Shown here: positions 1 through 11,523 of the stretch, piece by piece
Numbering within the stretch: the stretch's first letter is position 1
Layout of the letters: each line of letters begins with the position of its first letter
NCBI GenBank assembly: GCA_015698045.1
Contig: BLAL01000356.1
Location: 1,860,001 to 1,924,000 of the forward strand
From: Rhizophagus clarus
Taxonomy: Eukaryota > Glomeromycota > Glomeromycetes > Glomerales > Glomeraceae
Direction of reading: 5' to 3'
DNA: 64,000 nt
Position numbers and translations under genes: made by a program
The notes under the pieces: generated by a model
The model's database searches: none
What the model was told of the DNA's origin: nothing
The model's input: the letters and a program-made list of their open reading frames with translations, nothing else

Positions 1-1338
1 TATGGGCAACAATTATGGATATTATTAAAAAATTAAAATTAAGTTGATGTATTAAAAATAAATGCTCATTCAGGAGATAAATATAATGAAGAAGTAGATA
101 AGAGAATAAAAGAACAATATGTAAATATAGGAAGAATGGGAATCAATATAAAAGGTTCAACAGACATTATTTCATATGTACCAAAATGGAGAAATATAGT
201 TATAGAGAAAAACCTTAGAAAATTTATGACAAATATAACCCGTACAAAAGGTCTAGAAAAGTTCTTAAATCAAAATCGTAATAATAAATATAGAAAATTA
301 CAAGTAGACTGGAAGATCACCTTTGCATATCTAAAAGGTAATGAAACTTATTATACAACAACTTTTAAAGATTGCAGAAGAAAAAGAATAAAAATCCAGA
401 GACTAATGAAAGAAATACCAACCATTGAACAGATGAAAAAATCTCAATATAATATATATAAAAAATGGAAATGTGTTCAATGTAATAGGAAAAAAGAAAC
501 TTTTATTCATATATGGAAATGTAATAAGAATAAAAAAATATTAAGAAAAATTCAAAAAATAGTTTTAAAATATCTTATAAGATTAATAAATGAAATATCA
601 GATAATAATATAGAAATAAGAATAGAAGATTTTGAGCAATTATCTATATTTAAAATAATTGATGATAATCAAAATCTTTCCTTCATTGATATAATTAAAG
701 GAATTTTCCCACTGGAATTAACAGATCTAATTAAAACTAATATTGGAAATCAAACAAAAAAAATCATAGAAATAGGAAAAAAATTTTTAGAATTTGTATT
801 TGATATATTACATGAAAAGATATGGAAATCACGTTGTAAAAAAATGAAGAAAAAAGAAAAAGAAAAAAAGATCACCAAGAAAATGAAAAAGATGAGAAGT
901 TATGATAAAAATCAGAAAAAAATAGTATCAACTAATCAAATTAATAAATATGTTAATTTGGGTGGATTAATAGATAACATATACTTTGGGAGAAATATAT
1001 TGGATTTTATAGTATATGTGAACCTAGTTAGATAGAAAGAATTTATTTATAATAATTTTATTCATTTTTATTTTATTTTTTACTTTAGATTATTTTCTTT
1101 ATTTTGTCCAGTTTCTGGATAAGTAGTATTTTTATTCTTTCTTTTATTTATCATCTAACCTGGTTTAACAGATAATTAATTTCTTAGAAATTTTTTATTA
1201 GTTAGGATAAACTAGAATTGTAGTCATATATAGTTTCTTTATAAACTATAAGACCTAATCAGTTTTCCAACATGTACCTTAAAATCCTATTTTAAATAAA
1301 ATTGAATTGTTTACTAGTAAAAAAAAAAAAAAAAAAAA
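1..1338 (+). mobile_element. LINE retrotransposon, 3' part with poly(A) tail
   Basis: This is the 3' end of a non-LTR retrotransposon entering from the left edge. It holds the end of an RNase H-like domain, a cysteine/histidine knuckle, an AT-rich 3' UTR (about 1036-1318) and a run of about 20 A at 1319-1337. The A-run abuts sequence homologous to the start of the 4.2-kb element seen in every tandem unit, so the LINE inserted into a copy of that element. The 5' end and target-site duplication lie outside the window. It is AT-rich and has stops near the left edge, so it is probably an old copy. Confidence 0.8.
43..1035 (+). pseudogene. LINE ORF2 C-terminus (RNase H end, CCHC knuckle)
   Basis: The open frame from 43 to the TAG at 1033-1035 begins with INAHSGDKYNEEVDK. 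This matches the last conserved block of RNase H domains in LINE polyproteins (AHSGD followed by N and D). About 140 residues on is C-x2-C-x7-H-x3-C (CVQC, HIWKC), the zinc-knuckle type at the end of many LINE ORF2 proteins. The tail is lysine-rich. In-frame TAA codons at 34-36 and 40-42 cut it off from upstream coding, so this copy is broken. The methionine at 136 is internal and not a true start. Family assignment rests on motif recognition. Confidence 0.72.
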
Positions 1339-3613
1339 GCTTAAAGAATTTATGCATAATGAATAATGCATATACTTATGCTTAGGCTTTTTTTGACATC
1401 AAAAGAGTAAAATTGCGATTTAGACCTTCCTGTGCCACTTTCATTGCATGTTTAGTTGAGTTATCAAATAATAAGTTTCTGCAAATTTTTTTAATTTTGT
1501 TGATCCTACTTTTTAATTTTGTTGATCCTATCAAGAAAACCATCAATTGTACCCGCTAAAAACAAAAGTTTATTAATAAATTCTGCCAAAAAACAACCAG
1601 GACTAAAGAAAATTATTAAATAGGTTATATTAGAGAAAGAAAAAAATAAACATAAAATTATTTTTTTTATTAAATAATTAATCATTTTTGTTATTTTTTT
1701 CATTAAAATGTCAAAATGATTAACAATCAAGAAAATTATTTTCTTAATCAAAATAATTATGAAAAATTTGTTTTTTCTAAAGTCATTTTTTTTAAACAAA
1801 ACAATTTAATTAAGAAAAACAATTGTTTTTTTATTATTGAAACAATAGTAAAAATGATAAACAATAGAATATTTTGTTTTTTTAAAAAAAAAGAAAAATA
1901 ATTTTTTTAGTTATTCAGTTTAAAAATTGTTTAAGAAATAGTTTATTTTATTTTGATTTTCCAGTTTAAAAAAAAAAAATAATAATAATTTTGAATTTTT
2001 TAATGAATTTATTAGTATTCGGTTAAAAAAACTGTTAAAAATAAATTATTAATCATTTGGTTTAATAAACAAATTTTTTTAATTATTTGGTTTAATGATT
2101 GTTAAATCAAGCATTAGGTAGTTTTAAAAACCATAAAAAAATTCATTTTTTTTTTATTATAGAAAAAAAATCATTTTTCCTAATCAAATAATTAAAGAAA
2201 AAATTGTTTTTTTTTTATTTTTTCAATTAAACAACTAAAAAAAAAATCATTTTTTTTAAGTGAAATGATTAAAAAAAATCACTTTTCGATTAAAATAATT
2301 GAAAACAATTTGAAAAAAATAGTTAAAACTATTTTAAAAAATACAACATTTTTAAGAAAATAATTAAAAAAATAGAGCATTTTTTTTTTTTTAAAAAAAA
2401 AAAAAAGATCAATTTTTCGTTATTTAACTTAAAATCATTAAAAAAATAGCTTACTTTCAATAATTTATTTCTTAACAGTTCTTTTATCTGAATAATAATA
2501 AATAAATTATTTTTATTTTTAAACCAGAAATTTGGTTTAATAAATAAATTTTTTAATTATTGATTTAATAAACCATTAAATTAAGTATTAAGTAGTTAAA
2601 AAATCTTTAAAAAAATTAATTTTATTCAATTTATTTACTTAAAATTTTTAGTCTATAAACCGTTAAAAGAATAATTATTACTGAATCATTCAACTTAACA
2701 GCACAAAATTATAATTTCAAGTTATTTAGTTTAATAAAATCAAAAAAAATCTTTTTTTAACTATCTGGTTTAATTGATCACTAAAAAATAAATTATTTTT
2801 TTTTAATTATCTGATTATAAGCTAATAATTTAATTATCCAGTTTAAATAAATCATTAAAAAAAAAATAAAATTGATTTTTTGATTTATACAGTTTAATAA
2901 ACTGTTAAAAAAAATTAAATAAACTTAACTATTCGATTTAATAAATCATAAAGAAAAGGTAAAAGAAATTAAAGTATTCAATTTAAAACCACTAAAAATT
3001 ATTTTTTTTAAAAAAAAATAAATTATTTAATCTGGGAAAAAAAAGAATTATTAACCAGTTAAAAAAAATTAATCCATTAAAAAAAATGAATTATTAACCT
3101 GTTAAAAAAAATATTTATCTGTTAAAAATAAGCATTATTAATCTATTAGAAAAATAAATTAATTATTTCAGTCTAATAGAATAAATCAATAAAAAAATTA
3201 ATATTTTTTAATTATCCAGTTTAATAAATAAACTGCTAAAGCATTTGTTGCATTATTAATTTTTATCAAGTAAATAATTAAAACAAATTAATTTAAGTAA
3301 TTTTAATAAAAAAAAATGCGTAATCATTTAGCAAAAAAACAATATTAGTCACTTTTTATTAATCTTTTTTTGACAAAAATGATATAAATACTTTTATATT
3401 AAAGTAAAAATGATATTAATACTTTTCTATTGATAGTTTAATAAAAATAATTTTATTAATCATTTTTGTTATTTACTTTTAATAAAAATAATATTAGTTT
3501 TATTTTAATCTTTTTAATAAAAATGATTTAACATTTTTTTTATTAATTATCGACATTGCTCAACACCACAATCATGTGATTTATAAAAAAATTTCATTGG
3601 CTAATTTATGATT

Positions 3614-4560
3614 TTATTTATAAATAATTTTATAAAAAGATCGAATGCACTGCAATATATAAGAAAGAACGGGAAAATACAATAAAATAGAACAATAAAG
3701 AAGACAAAGGAAGAATAAAAGAGAAAGGAAAGATACATGAAAATGGACAAAGGAAATGAAGTAGGAACAAAAGAAACGAAGAAAGAATAAGAATGAATGA
3801 AAAAAGTAAAAGGGAATTAAAAGGAATAAAAGAAACAATGGGTAGTGAAAAAGGAATGAAAGAAATAAATGGCAAATGAAAAAGAAAAAAGGAGCAAAGG
3901 AGGAATAAATCAACAAAGGAACAAAAAAGTAACAAAAGAAGCCAAAGATCAATGAAAGAAGCCAAAGATCATGGAAAAAAATAAAGATCATGGAAAAGAA
4001 GTCAAAGATCATTGAAGGAGATAAGAAACAAATCAACAAAAGAAACAAGAAAAGGATTAATGAAAGAGATAAGAATCAATGAAAGAAACAAGAATTAACA
4101 AAAGAAATAAGAATTAACAAAAGAAACAAGAATTAACAAAAGAAATAAGAATTAACAAAAGAAACAAGAATTAACAAAAGAAACAAGAATTAACAAAAGA
4201 AATAAGAATTAACAAAAGAAACAAGAATTAACAAAAGAAACAAGAATTAACAAAAGAAACAAGAATTAACAAAAGAAACAAGAATTAACAAAATAAACAA
4301 GAATTAACAAAAAAATAAAATCAACAAAATCAACAAAAGGGATAAAGGCAAAGTAAGAGAAATAAAGGGAAAAAAATGAAAGATACCGAAACACCCACCT
4401 ATAAAATATAAAAAGAAAACAGTTAATATCATCTTAAAAGAAAATAAAATAATAAGAGAAAGAGACGAAGTATACTCACTTGAATCTAAAAAAGAGATAA
4501 AAAGATTAGTAAAAGAACAAAAGAACAAACAAAAAGAAGAAAAAAAGTAAAACTCACTTC
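3614..4560. repeat. Purine-rich tract (AAAGAA/GGAA type)
   Basis: For about 950 bases the plus strand is almost wholly A and G with few C or T, built from degenerate AAAGAAAC, AAGGAATAA and GATCAATGAAAGAA blocks. Long minus-strand frames here give only F/L/S-rich peptides of the kind expected from low-complexity sequence, so I call no gene. It lies inside the relic element and has no counterpart in the tandem units. Confidence 0.8.
4081..4313. repeat. 19-bp tandem array, about 12 copies
   Basis: The motif AGAATTAAC recurs every 19 bases (near 4091, 4110, 4129 and on to about 4300), followed each time by AAAAGAAACA or AAAAGAAATA. Copies differ mainly at this C/T, so the array is fairly young. 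Confidence 0.95.
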
Positions 4561-4930
4561 GATTTCTGCCAAAATGGAACTAAAAACAGACGTGTCTAAA
4601 AAAACAAGCAAGTTAATAAAAAATAAGAAAAAGGAAAATAAATGCAGAAAAAAGCTTACCTATTACCGGTACTTTGAAATCAAAATCTACTGTTTAATAA
4701 ACAAAAAGAAAAAAAATTGAAATGTTAGGAACGTGTTGTTAAAGTCAATTTAAAAAAAATGTTTCTTTCCTTACTAAATCCTCACACGTCTGAAGGTCCA
4801 GCTACCTAAAAAAGAAAACTGAAATGTAAGTAGAACATTTGATAAAAGAAAAAAATTCAATAAAAAAAACTTTTCGTAATCCCTACCAAAATTCTACATG
4901 TCTAAAGCCGCACCTAAAAAATTAACAAGA
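4560..4930 (-). other. Degenerate modules with splice-like signals, no gene called
   Basis: Several diverged modules of roughly 100-120 bases each carry a minus-strand GTAAG-like signal (CTTAC on plus) followed by an ACGTGT or ACACGTCTGAA block. The layout resembles the internal modules of the transposon at 14956-16484. No open frame or recognisable protein is seen. Confidence 0.35.
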
Positions 4931-5146
4931 AAAATAATTAAAATAAATCACATCTATCTAAATAAATAAACTGATTAGGTATATAACATATAAACATGTG
5001 ATGTGGTGTTTAACACTATTGGTGTGATTATAGTTTTTGTTAATTATTTTTACATCCAATAAATCCAATAAACAAGTACTAGGTACGGCATATATACTCA
5101 TATATCATAGGGGGACGAAGTCCTCTAAATAAGCGCATATTTTAGT

Positions 5147-5650
5147 TAATGCAAGTAAAAGTAATTTACTAAGAATTGTTTACTGTAATTCTATCTAATT
5201 TGGGAAGGATTACTTGAACATCATGATGACAAAAACTTATTTTAGTATTTCTCGATGTCAACATCAAGGTTATCAATATTATGAATTTATTGAATTTTTT
5301 TGAAGAAAATAAAGCCATATTAGATAGATGTTTAGACCAAGTTTTCTGAGAATATAATGAAATTATCACGATTTTTTAATTTTTTTTTTTAAAAAAAAAA
5401 AAAAAAAATACTTGAAGTTTTTTGACTATACTAACTCTCTAATTATAAAATATTTTTCATAGTCAGATTGTAATATCAAAATCATTTACAAAGATTTAAA
5501 CAAAACAAGAGTATATTCTTATTTTGCATTTTACTTTATGACACTATGGTAGAAAATTTTCTTTTTTAAAAAATATGCTTATAAATTACCACAAGTAATA
5601 TTTAATATTTAATGCATCATAATTTAAAGATTGTGTTGACTTAAAGTTTA
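5147..5650. other. Unassigned AT-rich spacer
   Basis: A 66-codon minus frame (5169-5369) resembles nothing I know and has no copy elsewhere in the window. A T/A homopolymer junction lies at 5375-5408. I see no gene or structured repeat. Confidence 0.5.
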
Positions 5651-5947
5651 TAACCTAGGGCATAAAGATGCATGTCGTAAATAAAGAATTTCGACATGTT
5701 GAAAATGTCGAAAAAAAATAAACAATTCGTCAATGCAAATCAAAATGGCAAAAAGCCAAAATAAATTCGTCAAGTCAAAATTGGCGAAATTGTCAAAATA
5801 ATGATTGGCTGCAGATCATCATTTTTTTGTGATGTAATGATGTGGCTGGCAAAATTGAATATAAATAAACATGTCATAAAATCAAAAAAAAAATATTTTT
5901 CTTCTTGATTTCACACAAAATATTATCAAGTATTTCTTTGTTTGAAT

Positions 5948-7045
5948 ATGTCAAAAACACCTCCCGCTATTCTCAATTTAAAGATTCGTGAAAAAAAGCT
6001 TTTTTACTTGACGATATTGAAAATTCAGTTTCAACAGCGCTTTCATATATTTGGACAGTAACAAATAAAAAAATTGATTCGTGTGTTTTCGAACAAGATA
6101 AAGTGAGAATAATATTTAAGAAGAATGAAGGTCATACGTATATTGACTTACAAGAGTTGTCATCAAGTTTTACGCTCATCAATAAGGTATAAGATTTCCT
6201 CGTTTTTGGACAACTTTGTCCACTTTTTCCTTTTGGATAATTTTGTCCACTTTTTTATCAGGTTTGGACAATTTTGTCCATTTTTTTATCGGGTTTAGTC
6301 ACTTTTTACAGGTTTGGACAATTTTGTCCAATTTTTTTTGTTCTTGGTCATTCATTTCTATCTACTTTTTTTCATTTCTGGACAATTTTGTCCACTTTTT
6401 TTTTTATTTTTGGACAATTTTGTCCACTTTTTTTTTTTATTTTGGATAATTTTGTCCACTTTTTTTTTTTATTTTAATCAATTTTGTCCACTTTTTTTTT
6501 TATTTTTGGACAATTTTGTCCACTTTTTTGTCAGGTTTGGTCACTTTTCTACGGGCAATTTTATCCACTTTTTTTCGTTCTTGATCATTCATCTCTGATC
6601 TCTGTCCACTTTTTTTTTCATTTCTGGACAACTTTGTCCACTTTTTTATCAGGTTTGGTCACTTTTTTACGGGTTTGAACAATTTTGTTTTTGTTGTTGG
6701 TCATTCATCTCTGTCCACTTTTTTTTTCATTTCTGGACAACTTTGTCCTTTATTTTTGGACAATTTTGTCCATTTTTCCCTTGGTATTAGAACAATTACA
6801 TTTTTTCTGAATAAAATATTTTATTTTTAGGATAGTTTGACTGAACTCGAGAATTACAAGAAAACATTATTGATGGTTTGGATAAGGATTTTTTGGAAGA
6901 TGATAATAATTTAATCGAGGATAATTTGAATAATGATGATAACGAAAACAATAATTGCGATAATGAAAATGATAAAGAAGAATCTGAAAAAGGGATTATA
7001 AACTATAATGTAGAAGATTTGGCAAAAGAATTTGTTGATAAATGA
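5948..7045 (+). pseudogene. Broken two-exon gene of unknown function, acidic C-terminus
   Basis: The start is ATG at 5948, with a TATAAATA box about 85 bases upstream. Exon 1 runs to 6186 (AATAAG, then GTATAAG donor). The intron is filled with GGACAATTTTGTCC satellite and ends TTTTTAG at 6830. Exon 2 reaches TGA at 7043-7045. The protein-like signal is split between frames: ENSVSTALSYIWTV to FTLINK in exon 1 is out of frame with the ATG, and in exon 2 DSLTELENYK is out of frame with FLEDDNNLIEDN onward. The last 50 residues are rich in D, E and N. At least two frame breaks make it a pseudogene. I do not recognise the family. Confidence 0.55.
6190..6800. repeat. GGACAA/TTGTCC satellite filling an intron
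   Basis: About a dozen copies of GGACAATTTTGTCC (variants GGATAA, AACTTTG) sit 20-65 bases apart, separated by ACTTTTTTT and TTTATTTTTGG. The core is a near-palindrome (GGACAA-TT-TTGTCC). The short F/L-rich frames over this stretch are low-complexity artefacts. Confidence 0.9.
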
Positions 7046-7051
7046 CGATAT

Positions 7052-7380
7052 ATTTTTTTTTTTGGCAATTTTTTCTTACTTTGTAGGCAATTTTTTTTGA
7101 ACAATTTTGTCCAAATTTCATACTTTGTAATTTTTTTAGGTATTTTTTTTTAGACAATTTTGTCCAAATTTCGTACTTTTATAATTTTTTAGCGATTTGT
7201 CTATTTTTTTTTTACTTTTTTTTGGACAATTTTGTCCTTTGTAATTTTTTTTTGGATAGTTTTGTTCAAACTTCGTACTTTTTAGATTTTTTTTCACATT
7301 ATTTTATTCAATCTTTATAATTTTTTAGCGATTTGTCTATTTTTTTTTTACTTTTTTTTGGACAATTTTGTCCACTTATG
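7052..7380. repeat. Second block of the GGACAATTTTGTCC satellite
   Basis: The same core recurs at about 7098, 7152, 7212 and 7360 in more diverged spacing, starting directly after the stop codon of the broken gene. The satellite spread on both sides of the last exon. Confidence 0.8.
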
Positions 7381-7514
7381 ATGATTTTGTTTATTTTTTT
7401 CACTAAATAAATAAGAATTTTTGCTTTAAATAAAACATTAACTAATTATTTTTATTTAAATTTACATATTCATTTATTTACAATATCAATTTTGAATACA
7501 TCAGTTTTTCATTT

Positions 7515-7690
7515 TGACAATTTTAACAATTTGACAATTCTAAAAATTTTGACATGTCGAAATTAATTTCGTACAGTTTGTACATTTTGACAATTTCGTC
7601 AATTTGACAATTCTAAAAATTTCGACATATCAAAATTAATTTCGTACAGTTTGTACATTTCAACAATTTCGTCAATTCAACATGTCAAAA
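7515..7690. repeat. 73-bp direct repeat, about two copies
   Basis: GACAATTCTAAAAAT recurs at 7533 and 7606, followed each time by TTAATTTCGTACAGTTTGTA, giving a 73-base period. Further diverged GACAATTTCG and TTCGACATGTC fragments continue to about 7760. Confidence 0.85.
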
Positions 7691-7929
7691 TTATTTCGAC
7701 AATTCTGACTATTTCGACATTTCAATAATTTCTACATGTCGAAATTATTTTGGCATTTCGGCATTTTGATAGATTTTAATTTTGATATTTCAGCATTGAC
7801 CTTTACCATTTCAGCTGGTAACTTTACTAGGGCATCAGATTATCAGTAGTGTTTAAAAGTCATATCCAATTTCCAATAATTAAGATATTAACTACCTCAA
7901 ACTTCGGATATTGAATATACTCAAAACTC

Positions 7930-8680
7930 GATCCTCTATTAAGTACATATTAAACTTTTAAAAACCTTTTATCTCTGAATAAGCTATATAATAGTCTATT
8001 CTTGGCTAAAATAAATCGTGATTCTCAAAGTCCTTGTGAAATATCATAAACTAATCCATCATAATGTTCACCTTCAGCACAAAAAGGAGATTTCCCATTA
8101 GATATTTCCTATAACAATACACTAACGCTGTAAACATCATTTTTTTCATTTAGTGAATACATTTAATTATTAGTTTGCCAAAGCTTTTTGGGTCATAATA
8201 AGGAATCATCCCAAATAAAAATTTGATGACGCCCTGATTCTTTTTAATAGTCCAAAATCTGCTAATTTGATCGTATTCTGATGAACTAATATATTATCAG
8301 AATGCTATTAAAAATTTATGCAGTATATTAATTTAATAATGTAATGAATATGTTGCCACCAATGATTGAAAATGTAAACAAGTTACCAAATCACGATGGA
8401 CTATTTTCTTCTTATGTAAGCATGAAACGGCGCAGACTAACTGATACGCCATATCATATTTGTTATCCCATGTAAGTTTATCAAAGTTTTCTTACAAATA
8501 GTTTCGAAGATTACCATTATTAGCGTAAAGAAGATTTTGAAGTGATTAGATTATTTCTAAATTAATCGACTTTTCACTCAATTTGGATTTTTGGTTGTAC
8601 TGATCTTCAAGACTCAATATAAAATTGTTTGAATTAGGAAATGTGCAATGTGAACTCGAGAAATGCGTTTTATAATAATG
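7930..8680 (-). pseudogene. Protein-kinase pseudogene, central and C-terminal part
   Basis: Minus-strand reading gives, in order, NNGNLRNYL, KLTWDNKYDMAYQL, IVHRDL (catalytic loop HRD), an intron, [15 protein letters not shown] (DFG metal-binding motif), [10 protein letters not shown] (activation and P+1 region) and EISNGKSPF with EGEHYDGLVYDISQGL. This is the order of a serine/threonine or tyrosine-kinase-like domain of the type expanded in Glomeromycotina. The blocks sit in different frames and are joined through stops, so the copy is dead. The N-terminal exons of what looks like the same gene lie at 12997-13450, separated by the 4.2-kb element. The tandem-unit breakpoint at 8521 falls inside this gene. 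Confidence 0.75.
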
Positions 8681-9059
8681 CTTAAAGCGTAAAGCATTTA
8701 TGCTTAATGATTGATGCATATGCTTATGCTTAGGCTTCTTTTGATATCAAAAGAGTAAAATTGCGATTTAGGCCTTCCTGTGCCACTTTTATTGTGTGTT
8801 TAGTTGAGCCATCAAATAATAGGTTTTTTGAATTTTTTAATTTTTTTCAATTTTGTTGATCCTATCATAAAATTACAAACATTGTTAAAAGTAAAATATC
8901 AAATGTGCCAATTAAAAATTGAAATTATTAATAAAACAAATTCTACAAAAAAAAAGCAACTGGAACTATCAAAAACATACATTTTATTAAGAAAATTATT
9001 AAATAGGTCTTTTCAGAGAAAAAAAAAATAAACATTAAAATTATTTTCTTATTAATCAA

Positions 9060-9664
9060 AGATCATTAAAGCGTTAAATCATTTTTTTTTTAAATGTAAC
9101 GACTAAAAGAATCATTTTTTTTAAAAATATAATGATTATAAAAATCGTTTTTTAAAATTGAAAAAATCGTTTTTTTAAAAATGTAAAGATTAAAAAAATC
9201 GTTTTTTTTAAAAATGTAACGATTAAAAATTGGATTTTTTAAAAATATAACTAAGGCAATTTGGGTACAGTTAGTGAGCCTTCATTTAAACGTATAATTA
9301 AAAAAAATGCCTTTTTAGGTGTTTAATTAAAAAAAAATTGCCTTTTTTTAGGAGTTTAATTAAAAAAAAGAAACGGAAATAGCACTGTTTCTAATTGCTT
9401 AATTAAAAAAAAATACGCTTTTTTTAAGCGTTCATAATTAAAAAAATACGCTCTTTTCTCAAGCGTTTAGTTTAAAAAAAATGCTTTTTTTCTAAGCGTT
9501 TGATTTAAAAAAAAAATGCTAAATAGTTTTTTTTAAAACATTTAAAATTTTTTTTAAAAAAAATCGCTAAAATTTTTAAAGCGTTTAATTTTTTTTTTAA
9601 AAAAAACTGCTTTCTTTTAAGCGTTAGGCGTTTATTAAAAAAAATGCTTTCTTTTAAACATTAA
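9060..9664. repeat. Degenerate hairpin repeats leading into the 30-bp array (unit A)
   Basis: Diverged 25-35 base modules share a TTTAATTAAA palindrome, A and T runs, and a short GC-containing stem that varies in step on both sides (GCC with GGC, CGCTT with AAGCG). Equivalent stretches precede the arrays in B, C and D. Confidence 0.75.
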
Positions 9665-10980
9665 GCATTTAAATTAAAAAAAAATGCTTTTTTTAAGCGT
9701 TTAATTAAAAAAAATGCTTTTTTTAAGCGTTTAATTAAAAAAAATGCTTTTTTTAAGCGTTTAATTAAAAAAAATGCTTTTTTTAAGCGTTTAATTAAAA
9801 AAAATGCTTTTTTTAAGCGTTTAATTAAAAAAAATGCTTTTTTTAAGCGTTTAATTAAAAAAAATGCTTTTTTTAAGCGTTTAATTAAAAAAAATGCTTT
9901 TTTTAAGCGTTTAATTAAAAAAAATGCTTTTTTTAAGCGTTTAATTAAAAAAAATGCTTTTTTTAAGCGTTTAATTAAAAAAAATGCTTTTTTTAAGCGT
10001 TTAATTAAAAAAAATGCTTTTTTTAAGCGTTTAATTAAAAAAAATGCTTTTTTTAAGCGTTTAATTAAAAAAAATGCTTTTTTTAAGCGTTTAATTAAAA
10101 AAAATGCTTTTTTTAAGCGTTTAATTAAAAAAAATGCTTTTTTTAAGCGTTTAATTAAAAAAAATGCTTTTTTTAAGCGTTTAATTAAAAAAAATGCTTT
10201 TTTTAAGCGTTTAATTAAAAAAAATGCTTTTTTTAAGCGTTTAATTAAAAAAAATGCTTTTTTTAAGCGTTTAATTAAAAAAAATGCTTTTTTTAAGCGT
10301 TTAATTAAAAAAAATGCTTTTTTTAAGCGTTTAATTAAAAAAAATGCTTTTTTTAAGCGTTTAATTAAAAAAAATGCTTTTTTTAAGCGTTTAATTAAAA
10401 AAAATGCTTTTTTTAAGCGTTTAATTAAAAAAAATGCTTTTTTTAAGCGTTTAATTAAAAAAAATGCTTTTTTTAAGCGTTTAATTAAAAAAAATGCTTT
10501 TTTTAAGCGTTTAATTAAAAAAAATGCTTTTTTTAAGCGTTTAATTAAAAAAAATGCTTTTTTTAAGCGTTTAATTAAAAAAAATGCTTTTTTTAAGCGT
10601 TTAATTAAAAAAAATGCTTTTTTTAAGCGTTTAATTAAAAAAAATGCTTTTTTTAAGCGTTTAATTAAAAAAAATGCTTTTTTTAAGCGTTTAATTAAAA
10701 AAAATGCTTTTTTTAAGCGTTTAATTAAAAAAAATGCTTTTTTTAAGCGTTTAATTAAAAAAAATGCTTTTTTTAAGCGTTTAATTAAAAAAAATGCTTT
10801 TTTTAAGCGTTTAATTAAAAAAAATGCTTTTTTTAAGCGTTTAATTAAAAAAAATGCTTTTTTTAAGCGTTTAATTAAAAAAAATGCTTTTTTTAAGCGT
10901 TTAATTTAAAAAAAATGCTTTTTTTAAGCGTTTAATTTAAAAAAAATGCTTTTTTTAAGCGTTTAATTTAAAAAAAAATG
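9665..10980. repeat. 30-bp palindromic minisatellite, about 43 copies (unit A)
   Basis: The monomer is GCGTTTAATTAA, A-run, TGC, T-run, AA, exactly 30 bases. About 40 consecutive copies are identical; the last three have TTTAATTTAAA. Each monomer contains TTAATTAA and two possible hairpins (GCTT-T5-AAGC, and A7 pairing with T7 around TGC). The variant is TTTAATT with ATGC, as in unit C. Confidence 0.98.
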
Positions 10981-11277
10981 CTAAAAAAAATGCGTTTTTA
11001 AAAGTGCTTGATTTTTTTTTTAAAAAAAACACTAAAATATTTAAGACGTTTAATTTTTTTTTATTTTTTAAAAAAAAACTGCTTTCTTTTAAGTGTTAAG
11101 CGTTTAAATTAAAAAAAATGAGTTCTGTTAAAGAACGCTAAAATGTGTTTCTTTTAGGCGTTTAATTTTTCAAAAGTTAGCATTTTTAAAGAGTTTAATT
11201 TAAAAAAAAAATGCCAAAAAAATGTTTTTTAACTTTGGGCCATTTTTTTCAAATTAAACACTTAAAAAACGACAAAA

Positions 11278-11415
11278 AAATGATTTTTTTTAATAGGTTT
11301 AACAAAAAAAAAATGTTTTTTTTTAATCGGTTTAACAAAAAAAAATGGTTTTTTTTAATCGGTTTAACAAAAAAAAAATGATTTTTTTTAATCGGTTTAA
11401 CAAAAAAAAAAGGAT
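11278..11415. repeat. 33-bp minisatellite, about 4 copies (unit A)
   Basis: The monomer reads GGTTTAAC, A8-10, TG(A/G)TTTTTTTTAATC. The period is 31-33 bases. Copy number differs in each unit (about 4, 5, 20, 9 in A-D). Frames open on both strands result from the 33-base period and are not genes. Confidence 0.93.
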
Positions 11416-11523
11416 TTTTTTTTATTAATCGTTTTTTTATTTAATTGTTTTAAAAAAAATGACTTTTTTTTAATCGTTTTAACAAAAAAAACCAACTTTT
11501 TTTTTATTAATCGCTTTAACATA

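Larger units (their letters stand above)
1339..5146 (+). repeat. Diverged relic of the 4.2-kb AT-rich element
   Basis: The first 170 bases (TTATGCTTAGGC, CATCAAAAGAGTAAAATTGC, TTTTGTTGATCC) align by eye with the start of the element in every tandem unit (for example 8680-8860). The last 60 bases (ATATATCATAGGGGGACGAA, then AAGCGCATATTTTAG) align with its end (12820-12869). Between them are shared AT-rich blocks such as TGGTTTAATAAATAAATT, but no expanded 30-bp or 33-bp arrays. This is an independent, much older copy and so marks the approximate ends of the element. No gene is seen. Confidence 0.75.
5655..7835. mobile_element. Possible non-autonomous transposon with 9-bp direct repeats
   Basis: CTAGGGCAT occurs at 5655-5663 and again at 7827-7835 in the same orientation, enclosing 2163 bases. 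Near each inner end is a related, inverted TTTCGACATGT block (about 5690 and about 7740 on the opposite strand), followed by short GACAAT/GTCGAA repeats. A 9-bp duplication would fit a Mutator-like element that has captured a gene fragment. The terminal inverted repeats are weak and no transposase is present, so chance similarity or a different element type is possible. Confidence 0.33.

Noticed and set aside
3614-4048. F/L/S-rich 144-codon minus frame that looks like a membrane protein
   Set aside because: It is the complement of a purine-rich low-complexity tract; no charged loops or conserved motif.
6216-6678. Several short hydrophobic plus frames
   Set aside because: They are translations of the GGACAATTTTGTCC satellite inside an intron.
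9665-10980. CRISPR-like array of 30-base repeats
   Set aside because: There are no unique spacers; monomers abut directly, and the context is eukaryotic.
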